DNA of 62,718 nt, taken from contig JAQTNW010000020.1 of assembly GCA_028713655.1 (NCBI GenBank), forward strand, positions 1 through 62,718. The letters are read 5' to 3'. Numbering within the stretch: the first letter of the stretch is position 1; every line of letters starts with the position of its first letter. Shown in pieces: positions 7,845 to 17,734 of the stretch. The notes under the pieces are model-generated. The model was not told where the DNA came from and ran no database searches. It saw nothing but the letters and a program-made list of their open reading frames with translations. Both the position numbers and the translations under genes were made by a program. This stretch comes from Candidatus Methylacidiphilales bacterium (GTDB lineage: Bacteria; Verrucomicrobiota; Verrucomicrobiia; Methylacidiphilales; JAAUTS01).

Positions 7845-8030
7845 TCACCGCAGTCGCAGGGGACGCAGAGGAAGAAATAATAAACGAACCCCCTTTTCTT
7901 CCCCCTTGTCAGGGGGATGGATGCTACTTGTCCCAACCGCAAAAAAATGTCTTTCTTGGCGTTTTAGCGTGCGCCACAGGCGCATGGCGACTTTGCGTTA
8001 AAAGCTCTGCGTTCTCCGTGTCTGTGGTAA
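7845..8030. repeat. Intergenic repeat, family D (ACGCAAAG-type), ~186 bp
   Basis: The left arm TTCACCGCAGTCGCAGGGG...ACGCAGAG and the right arm CTCTGCGTTCTCCGTGTCTGTGGTAA form an imperfect terminal inverted repeat. Inside are GACTTTGCGTTAAAA and a CCCCCTTGTCAGGGGG hairpin at 7901-7916, the latter also present at about 61418. It fills most of the 345-bp gap between the parA-like gene and the alpha-2-macroglobulin gene. Confidence 0.65.
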
Positions 8031-8073
8031 AGATAATTTCGAATTTTGAAATAAACCCCGCAGTTCCCGCGAT

Positions 8074-8087
8074 TATAATCCCAGACT
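8074..8087 (+). promoter_or_regulatory. Candidate -10 hexamer for the alpha-2-macroglobulin operon
   Basis: Perfect TATAAT at 8074-8079, 8 nt before the ATG at 8088, with no Shine-Dalgarno. The predicted start point falls at about 8086. No good -35 at 16-18 nt spacing is visible. Confidence 0.4.
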
Positions 8088-11000
8088 ATGAAACATTTTC
8101 TTACCCACCTCGTTGAAAAGACAACCTCCTTCCTCACCAAGATCCCGTCCGCCCTCCGAAGCTTCTTCGGCAGCGTCACCTGGCAGCCCCCGGACTGGGT
8201 GCAGACCGCCCGGACCCGAGTCACCGCCGAGCCAAAAAAAACCGCCCTTATAACAGGCGCCATCGTCCTCGGTGTTGCGCTCCTCATAGTCGGAATTAAA
8301 CTCCTCACCCCGAAACCGGACGAAAACGCCATCGTCGCCGCAGCGGCCATACCTGATCTGGCCCAGGTCACGGACGATGCGCTCATTCCCCAACCGCTCT
8401 ACGTCGAATTCAGCAACTCGGTCGCCAAGCTCGATCAGATCGGAAAATCCGTCACCCAGGGCGTCCGGCTCGAACCCGAAACGGCGGGCGACTGGAGCTG
8501 GGCCAGCGACCGCCGCCTGATGTTCACTCCCAAGGCTGATTGGCCTGCCCGCACCCGTTATCACATCAGCCTGGCCCGCTCGCTATTCGCCCCCCATGTG
8601 CATCTGCGCAATTACAGTACCAATTTCACCACGCGGCCCTTCACAGCCTCCATTGATGACCTCCAGTTTTATATCAATCCGAAGGAACCTGCGATGCGCC
8701 AGGTCACGGCCACGTTGAATTTCAGCCATGCGGTTTCAGCCGAGCGCCTGCAAAAGGCCCTCGAACTTTCCGGTCCCAACCTGGACGGCCTCCTGATCCG
8801 CAAAAACAACGAACCCGATTTCGCCGTAACGCTCGCCGATCACGGACGCAAGGCCTGGTTCCGTTCCCTGCCTGTGCGCCTGCCTGAAAAGCCCTGCACA
8901 TTCTACCTCGAAATCGCCAAGGGCCTGAAACCCCTGGCAGGCGCGGGGCTGGGCGAACCTCTCAAAAAGGACATCCGGATTCCCGATCTCTACAGCTTCT
9001 TGAATGTGGATTTTTCCAACTTCCAGATTGTCCGCAACCGCGACGGCGACCCCCAACAAACGCTTGTGCTGCGCACATCGGTCGGCGTCAAGCCGGAGCA
9101 ACTCTTGCAACACCTCTCGCTTTACATGTTGCCCAAGGACAAACCGGCGCGCCTGAACGAAAAAATTGTTGAAAATTACAAATGGCAGAGCCCGGCGGAA
9201 ATCGACGAATCGATCCTGGGCCTTTCCGAAAAGATTCCGCTCAAGCTGAATCCTTCCGATCAGGATTATCCGAACCTTCACTCGATCACGCTGGACCTGC
9301 CGCCGGGACGTTTCGCCTGCCTGAAGCTGAGCAAAGAACTGGAAGGCCTGGGCGGCTTTGTCATGAAAGATCCGTATAGCAATGTGCTGGAGATTCCTGA
9401 TTACCCCAGGGAAATCCGGATCATGCACGACGGGTCCATCCTGGCCCAAAGCGGAGAATGCAAGTTGTCGGTTCTCACCCGCGGCGTGAAACAGGTCGAA
9501 TACCGCCTGGGCAAAATCTCACCCTCCGAAATCAACCACCTCGTCAGCCAGTCCGAGGGAAATTTCCAGAATCCGTTCTTCCGCAATTACAGTTTCGGGG
9601 AAGACAACATCAGCCGGGCTTTTTATAAAACCGTAAGCATCGGCAATTCCGACTCATCCAAACCCAACTACCTGGCATTGGATTTCCGGAAGTTGCTTGC
9701 GGAACACAACGTTGAAGCCGGCGGCCTCTTCTTCCTCGAAGTCACGGAACAACCCGACGACGAAAGCACGCCTCAAAAACTTTCCAAGCCTGAGCCTGAT
9801 CAAATGCCGGACCAAAGCCGCTGGCCCGACCAGAGTAGCGGCAAGAGTGGCGACCGCCGTCTCATTCTGATCACCAACCTCGGTATCATCGTCAAAGACA
9901 ATGCCGACGGCACGCACGACCTCTTTGTGCAATCGATCCAGACCGGAAAACCCGTGGCCGGGGCCTCAGTGCAAATCCTCGGCAAAAACGGCGAACCGGT
10001 TGCCGAAGCCACGACTAATGCGGAAGGCCGCGCGAGCCTGGCGCGTGTCAGCGATCTGAAACGCGAAAAACAGCCGGTCGCATTCGTTGTCAAAAAAGGC
10101 GCGGACGTTTCCTTCCTGCCCTTCAACCGGGCGGACCGACGCCTGAATTTTTCCCGCTACGAAACCGGCGGGTTGGAACTGGATGACGCGAAAAAATTGA
10201 CCGCCTTCCTGTTCACCGAACGGGGTCTGTATCGTCCAGGCGATGAAGTCCACATCGGCCTCATCGCGAAGCAATACGATTGGGCAGGCGACTTGAACGG
10301 CCTGCCGCTGAAACTGGTCATCACAGACCCGCGCGACATGGCCGTGCACAGCGAGTCCGTGCGCCTGACAAAGGATGGCTTTCTCGCGTTGTCCTACACG
10401 CCGCGCGAATCGTCGCCCACGGGTACGTATTGGGCCTCGGTCTATATCACCCATGACAAGGAGGAAGACGAATTGCTCGGCGACACATCATTCCGGGTCG
10501 AGGAATTTTTACCAGACCGTTTGAAGATCGAGTCCAACCTCAGCCCAACCCCGGCGGGAGGCTGGATCGCGCCGGACGACCTGAAAATCCAGGTGCATCT
10601 GCGCAATTTGTACGGCACCGCGGCCGTGGCAAACCGCATCCAGGGGGAAATGACACTCTCGCCCGCTGCTTATGCGTTCCGCAGCTATCCGAATCATGTG
10701 TTTTACGATCCGGATCTCGACCCCAAGAAACCGCTGCACACCTTGCAGGAACAACTCACCGAAACCCAGACTGACGACAAGGGCGAAGCTCACCTCGACC
10801 TCAATTTGCGGCGCTTCGAGCAGGGGGTCTATCGACTGAGTTATCTCGTGCGCGGATTTGAACCCGAGGGCGGCCGCAATGTGGCCACATCCGGCGGCGT
10901 CCTGGTCTCCGCCCGGGAATTCCTGATCGGCTGCAAATCCGACGGTGATTTTTCCTATCTCCGCGTTGGCAGTAAACACAAGGCCGAATTCCTTGCCATC

Positions 11001-13895
11001 CAGCGCAACCTGGAGCCGCGCGCGGTGGACAACCTGCGCCTGCAGCTCATGGAGCAGCATTACATTTCTGTTCTCACGCAGAACCCGAACGGCAACTATG
11101 CCTATCAATCCGTTCTGAAAGAAAAAGAAGTCGCCAACAACCCGATCGCACTCGCCAAAGACGGATTCCAATACGACATTCCCACCGCGGAGCCGGGCGA
11201 TTACGTGGCCCGCATCTTCAACAGCGACAACACCTGCCTGAGCGTCCTGCGCTTCAGCGTTGTGGGTAATGCGAATCTTTCCCGGTCGTTGGAGAAAAAC
11301 GCGGAGCTCAAGGCGAAGCTTTCGAAAAACGAATACAAGGCGGGTGAAAACATTTCCGTCTCCATCACCGCCCCCTACACAGGCGCGGGACTGATCACCA
11401 TTGAGCGCGAAAAAGTGTATGCCTCCAAATGGTTCCAGGCCGACACCACCGGCAGCACGCAGAGCATCGCACTGCCGCCGGGACTGGAAGGCAACGCCTA
11501 CGTCAACATCACGTTTGTGCGTTCGCTCGATTCGAAGGAAATTTTCGTCAGCCCGCTCAGCACCGCTGTGCTGCCGTTCCGCATCAACCGCGATCCGCAT
11601 ACGGTGCATATCACCCTCGACACGCCTGAAAAAGCCCGGCCCGGCAAGCCTTTCCCGATCAAATTCAAAACCGACCGGCCCGGCAAGATCGTTGTGTATG
11701 CCGTCGATGAAGGCATCCTGCAGGTGGCGCATTACGGATTGCCGGACCCGCTCGAGCATTTCATGGAAAAACGCGCCCTGCAGGTTTCCACCAGCCAGAT
11801 CCTGGACCTGATCCTGCCCGAGTATTCCATAGTCAAAGCGTTGGCTGCGGCGGGCGGCGACGGCGGCGACGATCAACTGGCCTCCAACCTGAACCCCTTC
11901 AAACGCAAATCGGAAAAGCCAGTCGTGTTTTGGTCGGGCGTCATCGATGCCACCGGGAAGGAACAGCAATTGACCTACGATGTCCCGGATTATTTTAATG
12001 GCACACTGCGCGTCATGGCGGTTGCTGCCGGAACTGAAACCGCGGGTGCTGCGGAAAAAACATCCACGATCCAGGGGCCGTTCGTCATCCAGCCCAACGT
12101 GCCCACGTTCGCCGCGCCGGGCGACGAATTCGAAGTCACCGTTCCCGTGGCCAACAATGTGGAGCAATCCGGCCCCGATGCGCATGTGACCCTCAGCCTG
12201 GCCACGAGCGAAAATCTTGAGCTGATTGAAAAGCCCGAAAGCAACCTGCCGATTGCCGAGGGCCGCGATGCGGTTTTCCATTGCAAAGTCAAAGCCCGTG
12301 AAATCCTCGGCAATGCCGATCTCGTTTTCACCGCATCGCTCAACGGCGAGTCCGCGCAAAGGTCTTCACATCTCAGTGTGCGTCCCTCCTCGCCGTTCCT
12401 GACGCGCATCCACAGCGGTTACTTTGAGAAGAGCAGTATGGAAATTCCGAAGGAACGGGATCTGTACCCGCAGTTCCGTAAACAGCAGGCCGGCATTTCC
12501 CTGCTGCCACTGGGATTTGCCTGGGGTCTCAAGACTTATCTGGACGACTATCCCCATCTGTGCTCGGAGCAGCTCACGAGCCGCGCCTTTGCCATCATAC
12601 TGGTGGATGCCGAAACGGGAGAGACGCTGGCCGCGTCCGAGCGGGAAAAGAACATCGCCCAAATCATCAACATTCTGCGCACGCGCCAGAATGACAAGGG
12701 CGCCGTTGCACTTTGGAAACCCGAACAGAATCTGCGTTTTGACTTTCCCTCGCTCTATGTGATGCATTTCCTGACCGAAGCGAAGGAAGCCGGCTACGAA
12801 GTGCCCGATGACTTCTTCGAGCGCGGCATGAGTCATTTGGAAGAAATCGCAGCCGACAAACCTTCGAACCTCTACGAGGCGCGCCAACAGGCCTATGCGA
12901 TTTATCTGATCACGCGCAACCAAAAGGTGGCCACGAACGACCTCGACCGCCTGCACACCTGGCTGGAGGAAGAACACAAAACGGAGTGGCACGACGACCT
13001 GACGGCTCTCTATTGCGCCGCTTCCTATGCCATGTTGCATAACGCCAAGGACGCAGATAAAATTATGTCAGGCTTCCACGTTGGCCATCATCCGAAACTG
13101 GAGTGGGAGGATTTCTACAGCGATCTGGGCCGCGACTCGCAATACTTGTACATCCTGGCCCGGCATTTCCCTGAAAAGCTGAGTGCGGTTTCCGTCGATG
13201 ACCTGATGCGGATCGTCGATCCCATCGCGCAAGGCGCTTACAACACCCACTCCGCCGCCTACGCCATCATGGGCCTCAAAGCCTATTCACAGGCCGCCGG
13301 GAAAGATAAAAATGTGAAGCTCGCCATCGAGGAGAAACTCAAGGATGGCCGCGTGAGCCCCATGGAACTCAGCGGCACCCTCTGCCCGCACGGCGAGATC
13401 AGTCCGGAAGCCCAGTCGCTGCTCTTCAAGTCCGGCGGTGCGCCCCGCGCGTTCTATCAAGTCACCGAATCCGGCTTTGACCGCAACCCGTCTGCGACTC
13501 CCCTCTCGCAAGGCCTCGAAGTGCAGCGCGAATACCGGAATCGCAAGAACGAGGTTGTGACCGGCGCGGCCCTCGGCGAGGAACTGACGGTGCACATCAA
13601 AATCCGCAGCCTCGACCAGGACTATGCCGACAACGTGGCTGTTGTGGATCTGTTGCCGGGCGGATTTGAAGTGGAGGCCGACTCCATCCGCAATGCAACC
13701 TGCGAATATGCCGACATCCGCGAAGACCGGATTGTGCTTTACACAAATACGCAGCGCGAAGTGTCGGAATTTGTTTACAAAATCCGGGCCGTGAACCACG
13801 GCCAATACCAGGCGCCGCCCGTTCAGGCCGAGGCCATGTATCGCCCCAGCCTGCAGGCCCGTGGCACAACCGGAACCCTGAAAGTCGAAAATTGA
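8088..13895 (+). CDS. Bacterial alpha-2-macroglobulin-family protein (YfhM-like)
   Basis: 1935 aa, a large multi-domain macroglobulin. A single hydrophobic segment (~residues 50-75, TALITGAIVLGVALLIVGIKLL region) should anchor it in the inner membrane, instead of the lipobox of E. coli YfhM. MG domains are followed by a bait-region area. The thioester motif C-S-E-Q is at residues 1492-1495 (DNA 12561), within DYPHLCSEQL, and the thioester domain and C-terminal receptor-like domain follow. These proteins trap host or rival proteases in the periplasm. The next gene, pbpC, starts one base after the stop; this pairing is well known and suggests coupling to peptidoglycan repair. Confidence 0.92.
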   Translation: MKHFLTHLVEKTTSFLTKIPSALRSFFGSVTWQPPDWVQTARTRVTAEPKKTALITGAIVLGVALLIVGIKLLTPKPDENAIVAAAAIPDLAQVTDDALIPQPLYVEFSNSVAKLDQIGKSVTQGVRLEPETAGDWSWASDRRLMFTPKADWPARTRYHISLARSLFAPHVHLRNYSTNFTTRPFTASIDDLQFYINPKEPAMRQVTATLNFSHAVSAERLQKALELSGPNLDGLLIRKNNEPDFAVTLADHGRKAWFRSLPVRLPEKPCTFYLEIAKGLKPLAGAGLGEPLKKDIRIPDLYSFLNVDFSNFQIVRNRDGDPQQTLVLRTSVGVKPEQLLQHLSLYMLPKDKPARLNEKIVENYKWQSPAEIDESILGLSEKIPLKLNPSDQDYPNLHSITLDLPPGRFACLKLSKELEGLGGFVMKDPYSNVLEIPDYPREIRIMHDGSILAQSGECKLSVLTRGVKQVEYRLGKISPSEINHLVSQSEGNFQNPFFRNYSFGEDNISRAFYKTVSIGNSDSSKPNYLALDFRKLLAEHNVEAGGLFFLEVTEQPDDESTPQKLSKPEPDQMPDQSRWPDQSSGKSGDRRLILITNLGIIVKDNADGTHDLFVQSIQTGKPVAGASVQILGKNGEPVAEATTNAEGRASLARVSDLKREKQPVAFVVKKGADVSFLPFNRADRRLNFSRYETGGLELDDAKKLTAFLFTERGLYRPGDEVHIGLIAKQYDWAGDLNGLPLKLVITDPRDMAVHSESVRLTKDGFLALSYTPRESSPTGTYWASVYITHDKEEDELLGDTSFRVEEFLPDRLKIESNLSPTPAGGWIAPDDLKIQVHLRNLYGTAAVANRIQGEMTLSPAAYAFRSYPNHVFYDPDLDPKKPLHTLQEQLTETQTDDKGEAHLDLNLRRFEQGVYRLSYLVRGFEPEGGRNVATSGGVLVSAREFLIGCKSDGDFSYLRVGSKHKAEFLAIQRNLEPRAVDNLRLQLMEQHYISVLTQNPNGNYAYQSVLKEKEVANNPIALAKDGFQYDIPTAEPGDYVARIFNSDNTCLSVLRFSVVGNANLSRSLEKNAELKAKLSKNEYKAGENISVSITAPYTGAGLITIEREKVYASKWFQADTTGSTQSIALPPGLEGNAYVNITFVRSLDSKEIFVSPLSTAVLPFRINRDPHTVHITLDTPEKARPGKPFPIKFKTDRPGKIVVYAVDEGILQVAHYGLPDPLEHFMEKRALQVSTSQILDLILPEYSIVKALAAAGGDGGDDQLASNLNPFKRKSEKPVVFWSGVIDATGKEQQLTYDVPDYFNGTLRVMAVAAGTETAGAAEKTSTIQGPFVIQPNVPTFAAPGDEFEVTVPVANNVEQSGPDAHVTLSLATSENLELIEKPESNLPIAEGRDAVFHCKVKAREILGNADLVFTASLNGESAQRSSHLSVRPSSPFLTRIHSGYFEKSSMEIPKERDLYPQFRKQQAGISLLPLGFAWGLKTYLDDYPHLCSEQLTSRAFAIILVDAETGETLAASEREKNIAQIINILRTRQNDKGAVALWKPEQNLRFDFPSLYVMHFLTEAKEAGYEVPDDFFERGMSHLEEIAADKPSNLYEARQQAYAIYLITRNQKVATNDLDRLHTWLEEEHKTEWHDDLTALYCAASYAMLHNAKDADKIMSGFHVGHHPKLEWEDFYSDLGRDSQYLYILARHFPEKLSAVSVDDLMRIVDPIAQGAYNTHSAAYAIMGLKAYSQAAGKDKNVKLAIEEKLKDGRVSPMELSGTLCPHGEISPEAQSLLFKSGGAPRAFYQVTESGFDRNPSATPLSQGLEVQREYRNRKNEVVTGAALGEELTVHIKIRSLDQDYADNVAVVDLLPGGFEVEADSIRNATCEYADIREDRIVLYTNTQREVSEFVYKIRAVNHGQYQAPPVQAEAMYRPSLQARGTTGTLKVEN

Positions 13896-13896
13896 A

Positions 13897-16443
13897 ATGA
13901 AGCGGCTCCTGCGCAGCTTATTGTTAGGGCTGGGCCTGCTGATAATGGCAGGCCTGGCGCTGCGTTTCTGCCTGCCCGCTCCCGATCTGTGGGAAAGCGT
14001 GAAGTTTTCCCGTTGCTATTATGACCGCGAGGGCAACCTGCTCCGCGCCACGCTGGCCGACGACCAGACCTACCGGATTCGTACGCCGCTGAAGGAAATC
14101 TCGCCCCTGCTGGTCCAGGCCACGCTGCTGCATGAAGACCGTTACTTCGGTTTTCATCCGGGATTCAATCCGGTCGCGCTCGGGAAATCAGCTCTGAACG
14201 AAATGACAGGCCTGCATCGCCGCTTCGGCGCCTCCACCATCCCAATGCAACTCGCGCGCATCCGCTTCCATCTCAACACCCGCACCTGGCCCGGCAAGTT
14301 CATCCAGGTCCTGCGCGCCGTACAGATCGAGTACACCTATTCCAAAAACGAAATCCTGGAAGCCTATCTCAACCAGGCTTCCTACGGGCGCAACATCGAG
14401 GGCATCGGCGCGGCCAGCATCATTTATTATGGGAAAACCCCCGACAAACTGTCCCTGGCCGAAGCCGTCACACTGAGCGTCATTCCCCAGAGTCCCGCCC
14501 GCCGCGCGCCGCGTTTTCCGGGGGAAACCGCACGCGGCAATGATGCGCTGCTCAAGGCTCGCGCCGCGCTTTTCGCCCAATGGGTTGAGGAACATCCGCA
14601 GGACGCCGGACTGCGGCCCACGCTCGACATGGCGTTGCAGGTGAAAACCCCGCGCAATCTTCCATTCCTGGCGCCGCACTTTGTCGATTCACTAGCCTGC
14701 ATGTCTCAGTCCTCTCGGGAAATCCACCAGTTGTCTTTGTTCCCAATCAATAAAACGACAGGTGCCGGGAACATGCAGGCTATTAACCCGGATGCCGGAT
14801 TGTCTGCTTTCTGTTCAACCTTTTGGCAAAATATTTTGTGCGAGTTTTCAAAAGAAGATGAATCATCCGGGTTGGATTCTCGTGCGGCGCAATATCGCGT
14901 TCACTCCACGCTCGAACTTTCCCTGCAACACACATTGGAGCGCGAGGTGTCGCAGTTTGTTGAAAAGCGCAGGTCTGGAGGCGTGAATAATGCGGCCGCG
15001 TTGCTGATCGATTCGCGGAACATGGAAGTATTGGCTGCGGTCGGCTCTGCGGATTATTTTTCCAAGGACATCGACGGCCAGGTCAACGGCACCACGATGC
15101 GGCGCTCACCCGGTTCCACGCTCAAGCCACTGCTCTATGCGCTTGCAATGGACGAGGGCCTGATCCAGCCGCATTCATTGTTGAAGGACGCGCCCTCCGG
15201 TTTTGCGGGATACAACCCGGAAAATTACGACCGCGAATTCGCCGGCCCGATCCAGGCCTGCACTGCCTTGCAGCAAAGCCGCAATGTGCCGGCGGTTTGG
15301 CTGTCCTCCCGCTTGAAGAAGCACACGCTCTATCAACTTTTATCGCAGACCGGGGTTAAAAATTTACAGGAAGAAACGCACTACGGCCTGACCCTGGCTC
15401 TCGGCAGCTCCGAAGTGAGCATGGAAGAACTGGCCCGGCTCTACGCCATGCTCGCCAATCGCGGCGCCTACCGTCCGTTGCGCACATCGCTGGATGAAGT
15501 TTCCGCGGAAAAGCAACAGCTCCTGAGCCCCGAAGCTTGTTTTATGGTATTGGATATTTTGAAACAAACAGGCCGGCCTGACAGCCTGCGCAGCGAGGGA
15601 CTCCGCAACAACGGTGGCGCCGTGGCCTGGAAAACCGGCACCTCCTGGTCCTTGCGCGACGCGTGGTCGGTTGGGGTTTTCGACCACTACATACTTGTCG
15701 TCTGGGTCGGGAATTTTTCCGGCGAAGGCAACGAAGCGTTTGTCGGTCGCCGCACCGCGGCGCCGTTGCTCTTCGGAATGATCGATGCCATCCGCGCGCG
15801 CATAAGTGAAGCCGCAGGTCTTGCCGACTGGGAAAAGTCAGACGGCCTGAATCTCGAACGCGTGGATCTTTGCGCACTGTCGGGCGAGCCTGCGGGCGCG
15901 CATTGCCCGAGGACGATCAAAGACTGGTTCATTCCCGGGGTTTCGCCGATCCAGACCTGCACGGTTCACCAGGAAATCTATGTCGATACCCGGACCGGTA
16001 GGCGCGTGAGAAAACCAACAGATGCACGTGAAGTACACACGGAGGTCTATGAAGTTTGGACAAGCGATTTGTTGGAGCTGTTCCGCAAGGCGGGCTTGCC
16101 CCGTCGCACGCCGCCGACGTATGCGGGCGTCCAGACGCAGACATTGCCCGCCAACTCGGATAATGCTTCAGAGCCGGTCATCACCTCGCCGCAACAGGGT
16201 GTTACCTATGCCTTGCGGACGGCGGCTGCGGGGGAAGAGAACAAGCAAACGTTGCTGTTACAGGCCTCTGCGGCGCCGGGTGCCGACAGCCTGTATTGGT
16301 TTGCCGACTCCACCTATCTCGGAAAAACCCGGCCGGAAGAAACGCTTGCGTGGAAGCCCTTGCCCGGCGCACATCACATCAGCGTCACCGATGCACAGGG
16401 CCGCAGCGCCTCGCGCCAAGTCACCGTCGAAGCCGCGCAGTAA
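13897..16443 (+). CDS. pbpC: Penicillin-binding protein 1C
   Basis: 848 aa class A PBP. An N-terminal membrane anchor (~residues 5-25) is followed by a GT51 glycosyltransferase with HEDRYFGFHPG (catalytic E80) and FGASTIPMQLARI. The transpeptidase follows with S407-T-L-K410 (in SPGSTLKPL), SRN (QQSRNVPAVW) and KTG at 579 (WKTGTSW). The C-terminal BiPBP_C Ig-like domain (PVITSPQQGVTY) is specific to PbpC. It builds and cross-links glycan in the periplasm. It is coupled to the alpha-2-macroglobulin gene. Residues ~270-330, between the two enzymatic domains, are a low-similarity insert. Confidence 0.93.
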   Translation: MKRLLRSLLLGLGLLIMAGLALRFCLPAPDLWESVKFSRCYYDREGNLLRATLADDQTYRIRTPLKEISPLLVQATLLHEDRYFGFHPGFNPVALGKSALNEMTGLHRRFGASTIPMQLARIRFHLNTRTWPGKFIQVLRAVQIEYTYSKNEILEAYLNQASYGRNIEGIGAASIIYYGKTPDKLSLAEAVTLSVIPQSPARRAPRFPGETARGNDALLKARAALFAQWVEEHPQDAGLRPTLDMALQVKTPRNLPFLAPHFVDSLACMSQSSREIHQLSLFPINKTTGAGNMQAINPDAGLSAFCSTFWQNILCEFSKEDESSGLDSRAAQYRVHSTLELSLQHTLEREVSQFVEKRRSGGVNNAAALLIDSRNMEVLAAVGSADYFSKDIDGQVNGTTMRRSPGSTLKPLLYALAMDEGLIQPHSLLKDAPSGFAGYNPENYDREFAGPIQACTALQQSRNVPAVWLSSRLKKHTLYQLLSQTGVKNLQEETHYGLTLALGSSEVSMEELARLYAMLANRGAYRPLRTSLDEVSAEKQQLLSPEACFMVLDILKQTGRPDSLRSEGLRNNGGAVAWKTGTSWSLRDAWSVGVFDHYILVVWVGNFSGEGNEAFVGRRTAAPLLFGMIDAIRARISEAAGLADWEKSDGLNLERVDLCALSGEPAGAHCPRTIKDWFIPGVSPIQTCTVHQEIYVDTRTGRRVRKPTDAREVHTEVYEVWTSDLLELFRKAGLPRRTPPTYAGVQTQTLPANSDNASEPVITSPQQGVTYALRTAAAGEENKQTLLLQASAAPGADSLYWFADSTYLGKTRPEETLAWKPLPGAHHISVTDAQGRSASRQVTVEAAQ

Positions 16444-16497
16444 TCCCCTCTATAAGAGGGGCAAAAAGGCCACCGAGGCGACCGCTTTGGGATGTGT
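16444..16497. repeat. Dispersed repeat, family B, with CCCCTCT/AGAGGGG hairpin
   Basis: Starts with a 7-bp stem CCCCTCT-ATA-AGAGGGG (16445-16461), followed by GGCCACCGAGGCGACCGCTT and a GGGATGTGT tail. A related copy lies at 49757-49808. Placed directly after the pbpC stop, the hairpin may also act as a transcript end, though no T-run follows. Confidence 0.65.
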
Positions 16498-16643
16498 ATG
16501 ACTTTAACGCGCAGTCACAATGCGACTCGCGGGAAATGGAGGGTCAAGCTTGGCTCGACCCAGATAAATGAGGCAACAGCAACACTCGGCCCTCGATAAA
16601 AGGTTTGAGGCCCGCAGCAATGTTTATACCCGGTACTATCTCG

Positions 16644-16677
16644 TTGCTTTTGCGCCATGGGGAGTTACATTAGGTTT
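16644..16677 (+). promoter_or_regulatory. tatA candidate leaderless promoter
   Basis: TTGCTT at 16644-16649, a 16-nt spacer, and TACATT at 16666-16671. The expected start point is the A of the ATG at 16678. Confidence 0.4.
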
Positions 16678-16989
16678 ATGATTCAGCCTGTATTGGCAAG
16701 TTTTCTTGCGCCCATGGATTGGGGCATTATCCTGATTATTGTCATTTTGCTTTTCGGACCCAAAAAACTCCCCGAATTGGCCCGCGGCCTGGGCCGCAGC
16801 TTTGGCGAATTCCGCAAGGCCAAAGACGAAATCGAAAAGGAGTTTACGAAAGCCATCCACCAGGAAGAGGACAAAACAATCCAAAAGCCCGTCGGCACAA
16901 TAGCGGCCACTCCGGCTCCCATCCCGGCCGCAGTGCCTGCGCCACGTCCCGCAGCGCGCAAATCCCGGAAGACGGCCAAAAAAGCCTGA
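16678..16989 (+). CDS. tatA: Sec-independent translocase subunit TatA
   Basis: 103 aa from the ATG at 16678; an in-frame ATG at 16657 would add seven residues. The N-terminal membrane helix (MDWGIILIIVILLF) is followed at once by the FGPKKLPELARGLGRSFGEF hinge and amphipathic helix typical of TatA/B. A charged segment and a Pro/Ala/Lys-rich tail (PAAVPAPRPAARKSRKTAKKA region) complete it. TatA forms the pore for folded proteins with TatC, which is not in this window. A -10-like TACATT ends 6 nt before the shorter start, which is why I prefer it. Confidence 0.88.
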   Translation: MIQPVLASFLAPMDWGIILIIVILLFGPKKLPELARGLGRSFGEFRKAKDEIEKEFTKAIHQEEDKTIQKPVGTIAATPAPIPAAVPAPRPAARKSRKTAKKA

Positions 16990-16997
16990 TTGTTTAA

Positions 16998-17025
16998 GTA
17001 AGAACGGGCGACAGCCCGTTCTTAC
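16998..17025. terminator. Bidirectional hairpin between tatA and the opposing gene
   Basis: Perfect 12-bp stem GTAAGAACGGGC / GCCCGTTCTTAC with a GACA loop. It starts 8 nt after the tatA stop and contains the stop codon of the convergent gene at 17022. There is no long T-run on either side, so termination is inferred from stem strength and location. Confidence 0.55.
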
Positions 17026-17621
17026 CACTTCGTCTTGTCCGGCAACGCGGCACGGATCAAAAGCAGCAGCGCCATCAGGATGGTGGCATAAAGGCATAGC
17101 CAGAAGCCCAAATTAAAACTCACCTGCGACACCAGGCGGTCCAGATAGGCTGCATTTAGTTTCCAGCGTACAAATCCGTAAAATACCACTTGAATAACAG
17201 CCACAGCCGCCAGCCATTTCGTCGCGGGTTTTGGTTGTGTAATAAGCAGTGCTCCGGCAATCGCACACAGCGGAGCCAAAAGCAGGAATTTCATCGCCCA
17301 ATCGGAATGCTTTCCTCCCCAGAGCATTTCCACAAAAGCCTGCTCCACTTTTGACTTCAACGATTTTTGGCCAGAGAGCACCACAAGCTGGTAGCCCGAT
17401 AATCCGTCGCCGGGATGTTGGAACACAGCATGCCATTCCCCGGGCCGCATCAGCACATAGCCATGCACGAAATCGTTTTCGTCCTGTGCCAGGTGGTGGG
17501 AGACGCCCAGGACATTGCCGAAAAAGGATTCCGCCCCAAACCGCGCCCACGGCATGAAAAAGGAAAGCATAATCACAGCCGCCAGCACCCAGCCCATAAT
17601 AAGCGATGGTTTTGTTTTCAT
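17022..17621 (-). CDS. Predicted inner-membrane protein, unknown
   Basis: 199 aa from the ATG at 17621 (MKTKPSLIMGWVLAAVIML); the frame is open ten codons farther. There are four hydrophobic segments: near the N-terminus, two in the middle (FLLLAPLCAIAGALLI, WLAAVAVIQVVFYGFV) and one near the C-terminus (LCLYATILMALLLLI). A soluble loop of ~80 residues after the first one contains GEWHAVFQHPGDGLSGYQL. I do not recognise a family. It stands alone, convergent with tatA and ending in the shared hairpin. Confidence 0.6.
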   Translation of the reverse strand: MKTKPSLIMGWVLAAVIMLSFFMPWARFGAESFFGNVLGVSHHLAQDENDFVHGYVLMRPGEWHAVFQHPGDGLSGYQLVVLSGQKSLKSKVEQAFVEMLWGGKHSDWAMKFLLLAPLCAIAGALLITQPKPATKWLAAVAVIQVVFYGFVRWKLNAAYLDRLVSQVSFNLGFWLCLYATILMALLLLIRAALPDKTKW

Positions 17622-17722
17622 ATTGGATCGGCTGATTATGCAACAAGCCACAATCAGGGGTCAACGCCTGCGTTACCCACAATCGACCTGTCATTTTACA
17701 TGACTCAACCCGTCTGTCCCTT

Positions 17723-17734
17723 TAGACTGGCGGC
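17723..17734 (+). promoter_or_regulatory. Candidate -10 hexamer, leaderless
   Basis: TAGACT at 17723-17728 ends 6 nt before the ATG at 17735. No convincing -35 at standard spacing. Confidence 0.3.

Noticed and set aside
10509-12359. Long minus-strand open frame (616 codons) opposite the alpha-2-macroglobulin gene
   Set aside because: It mirrors the codon pattern of the real gene on the other strand; composition is not protein-like and no domain is visible.
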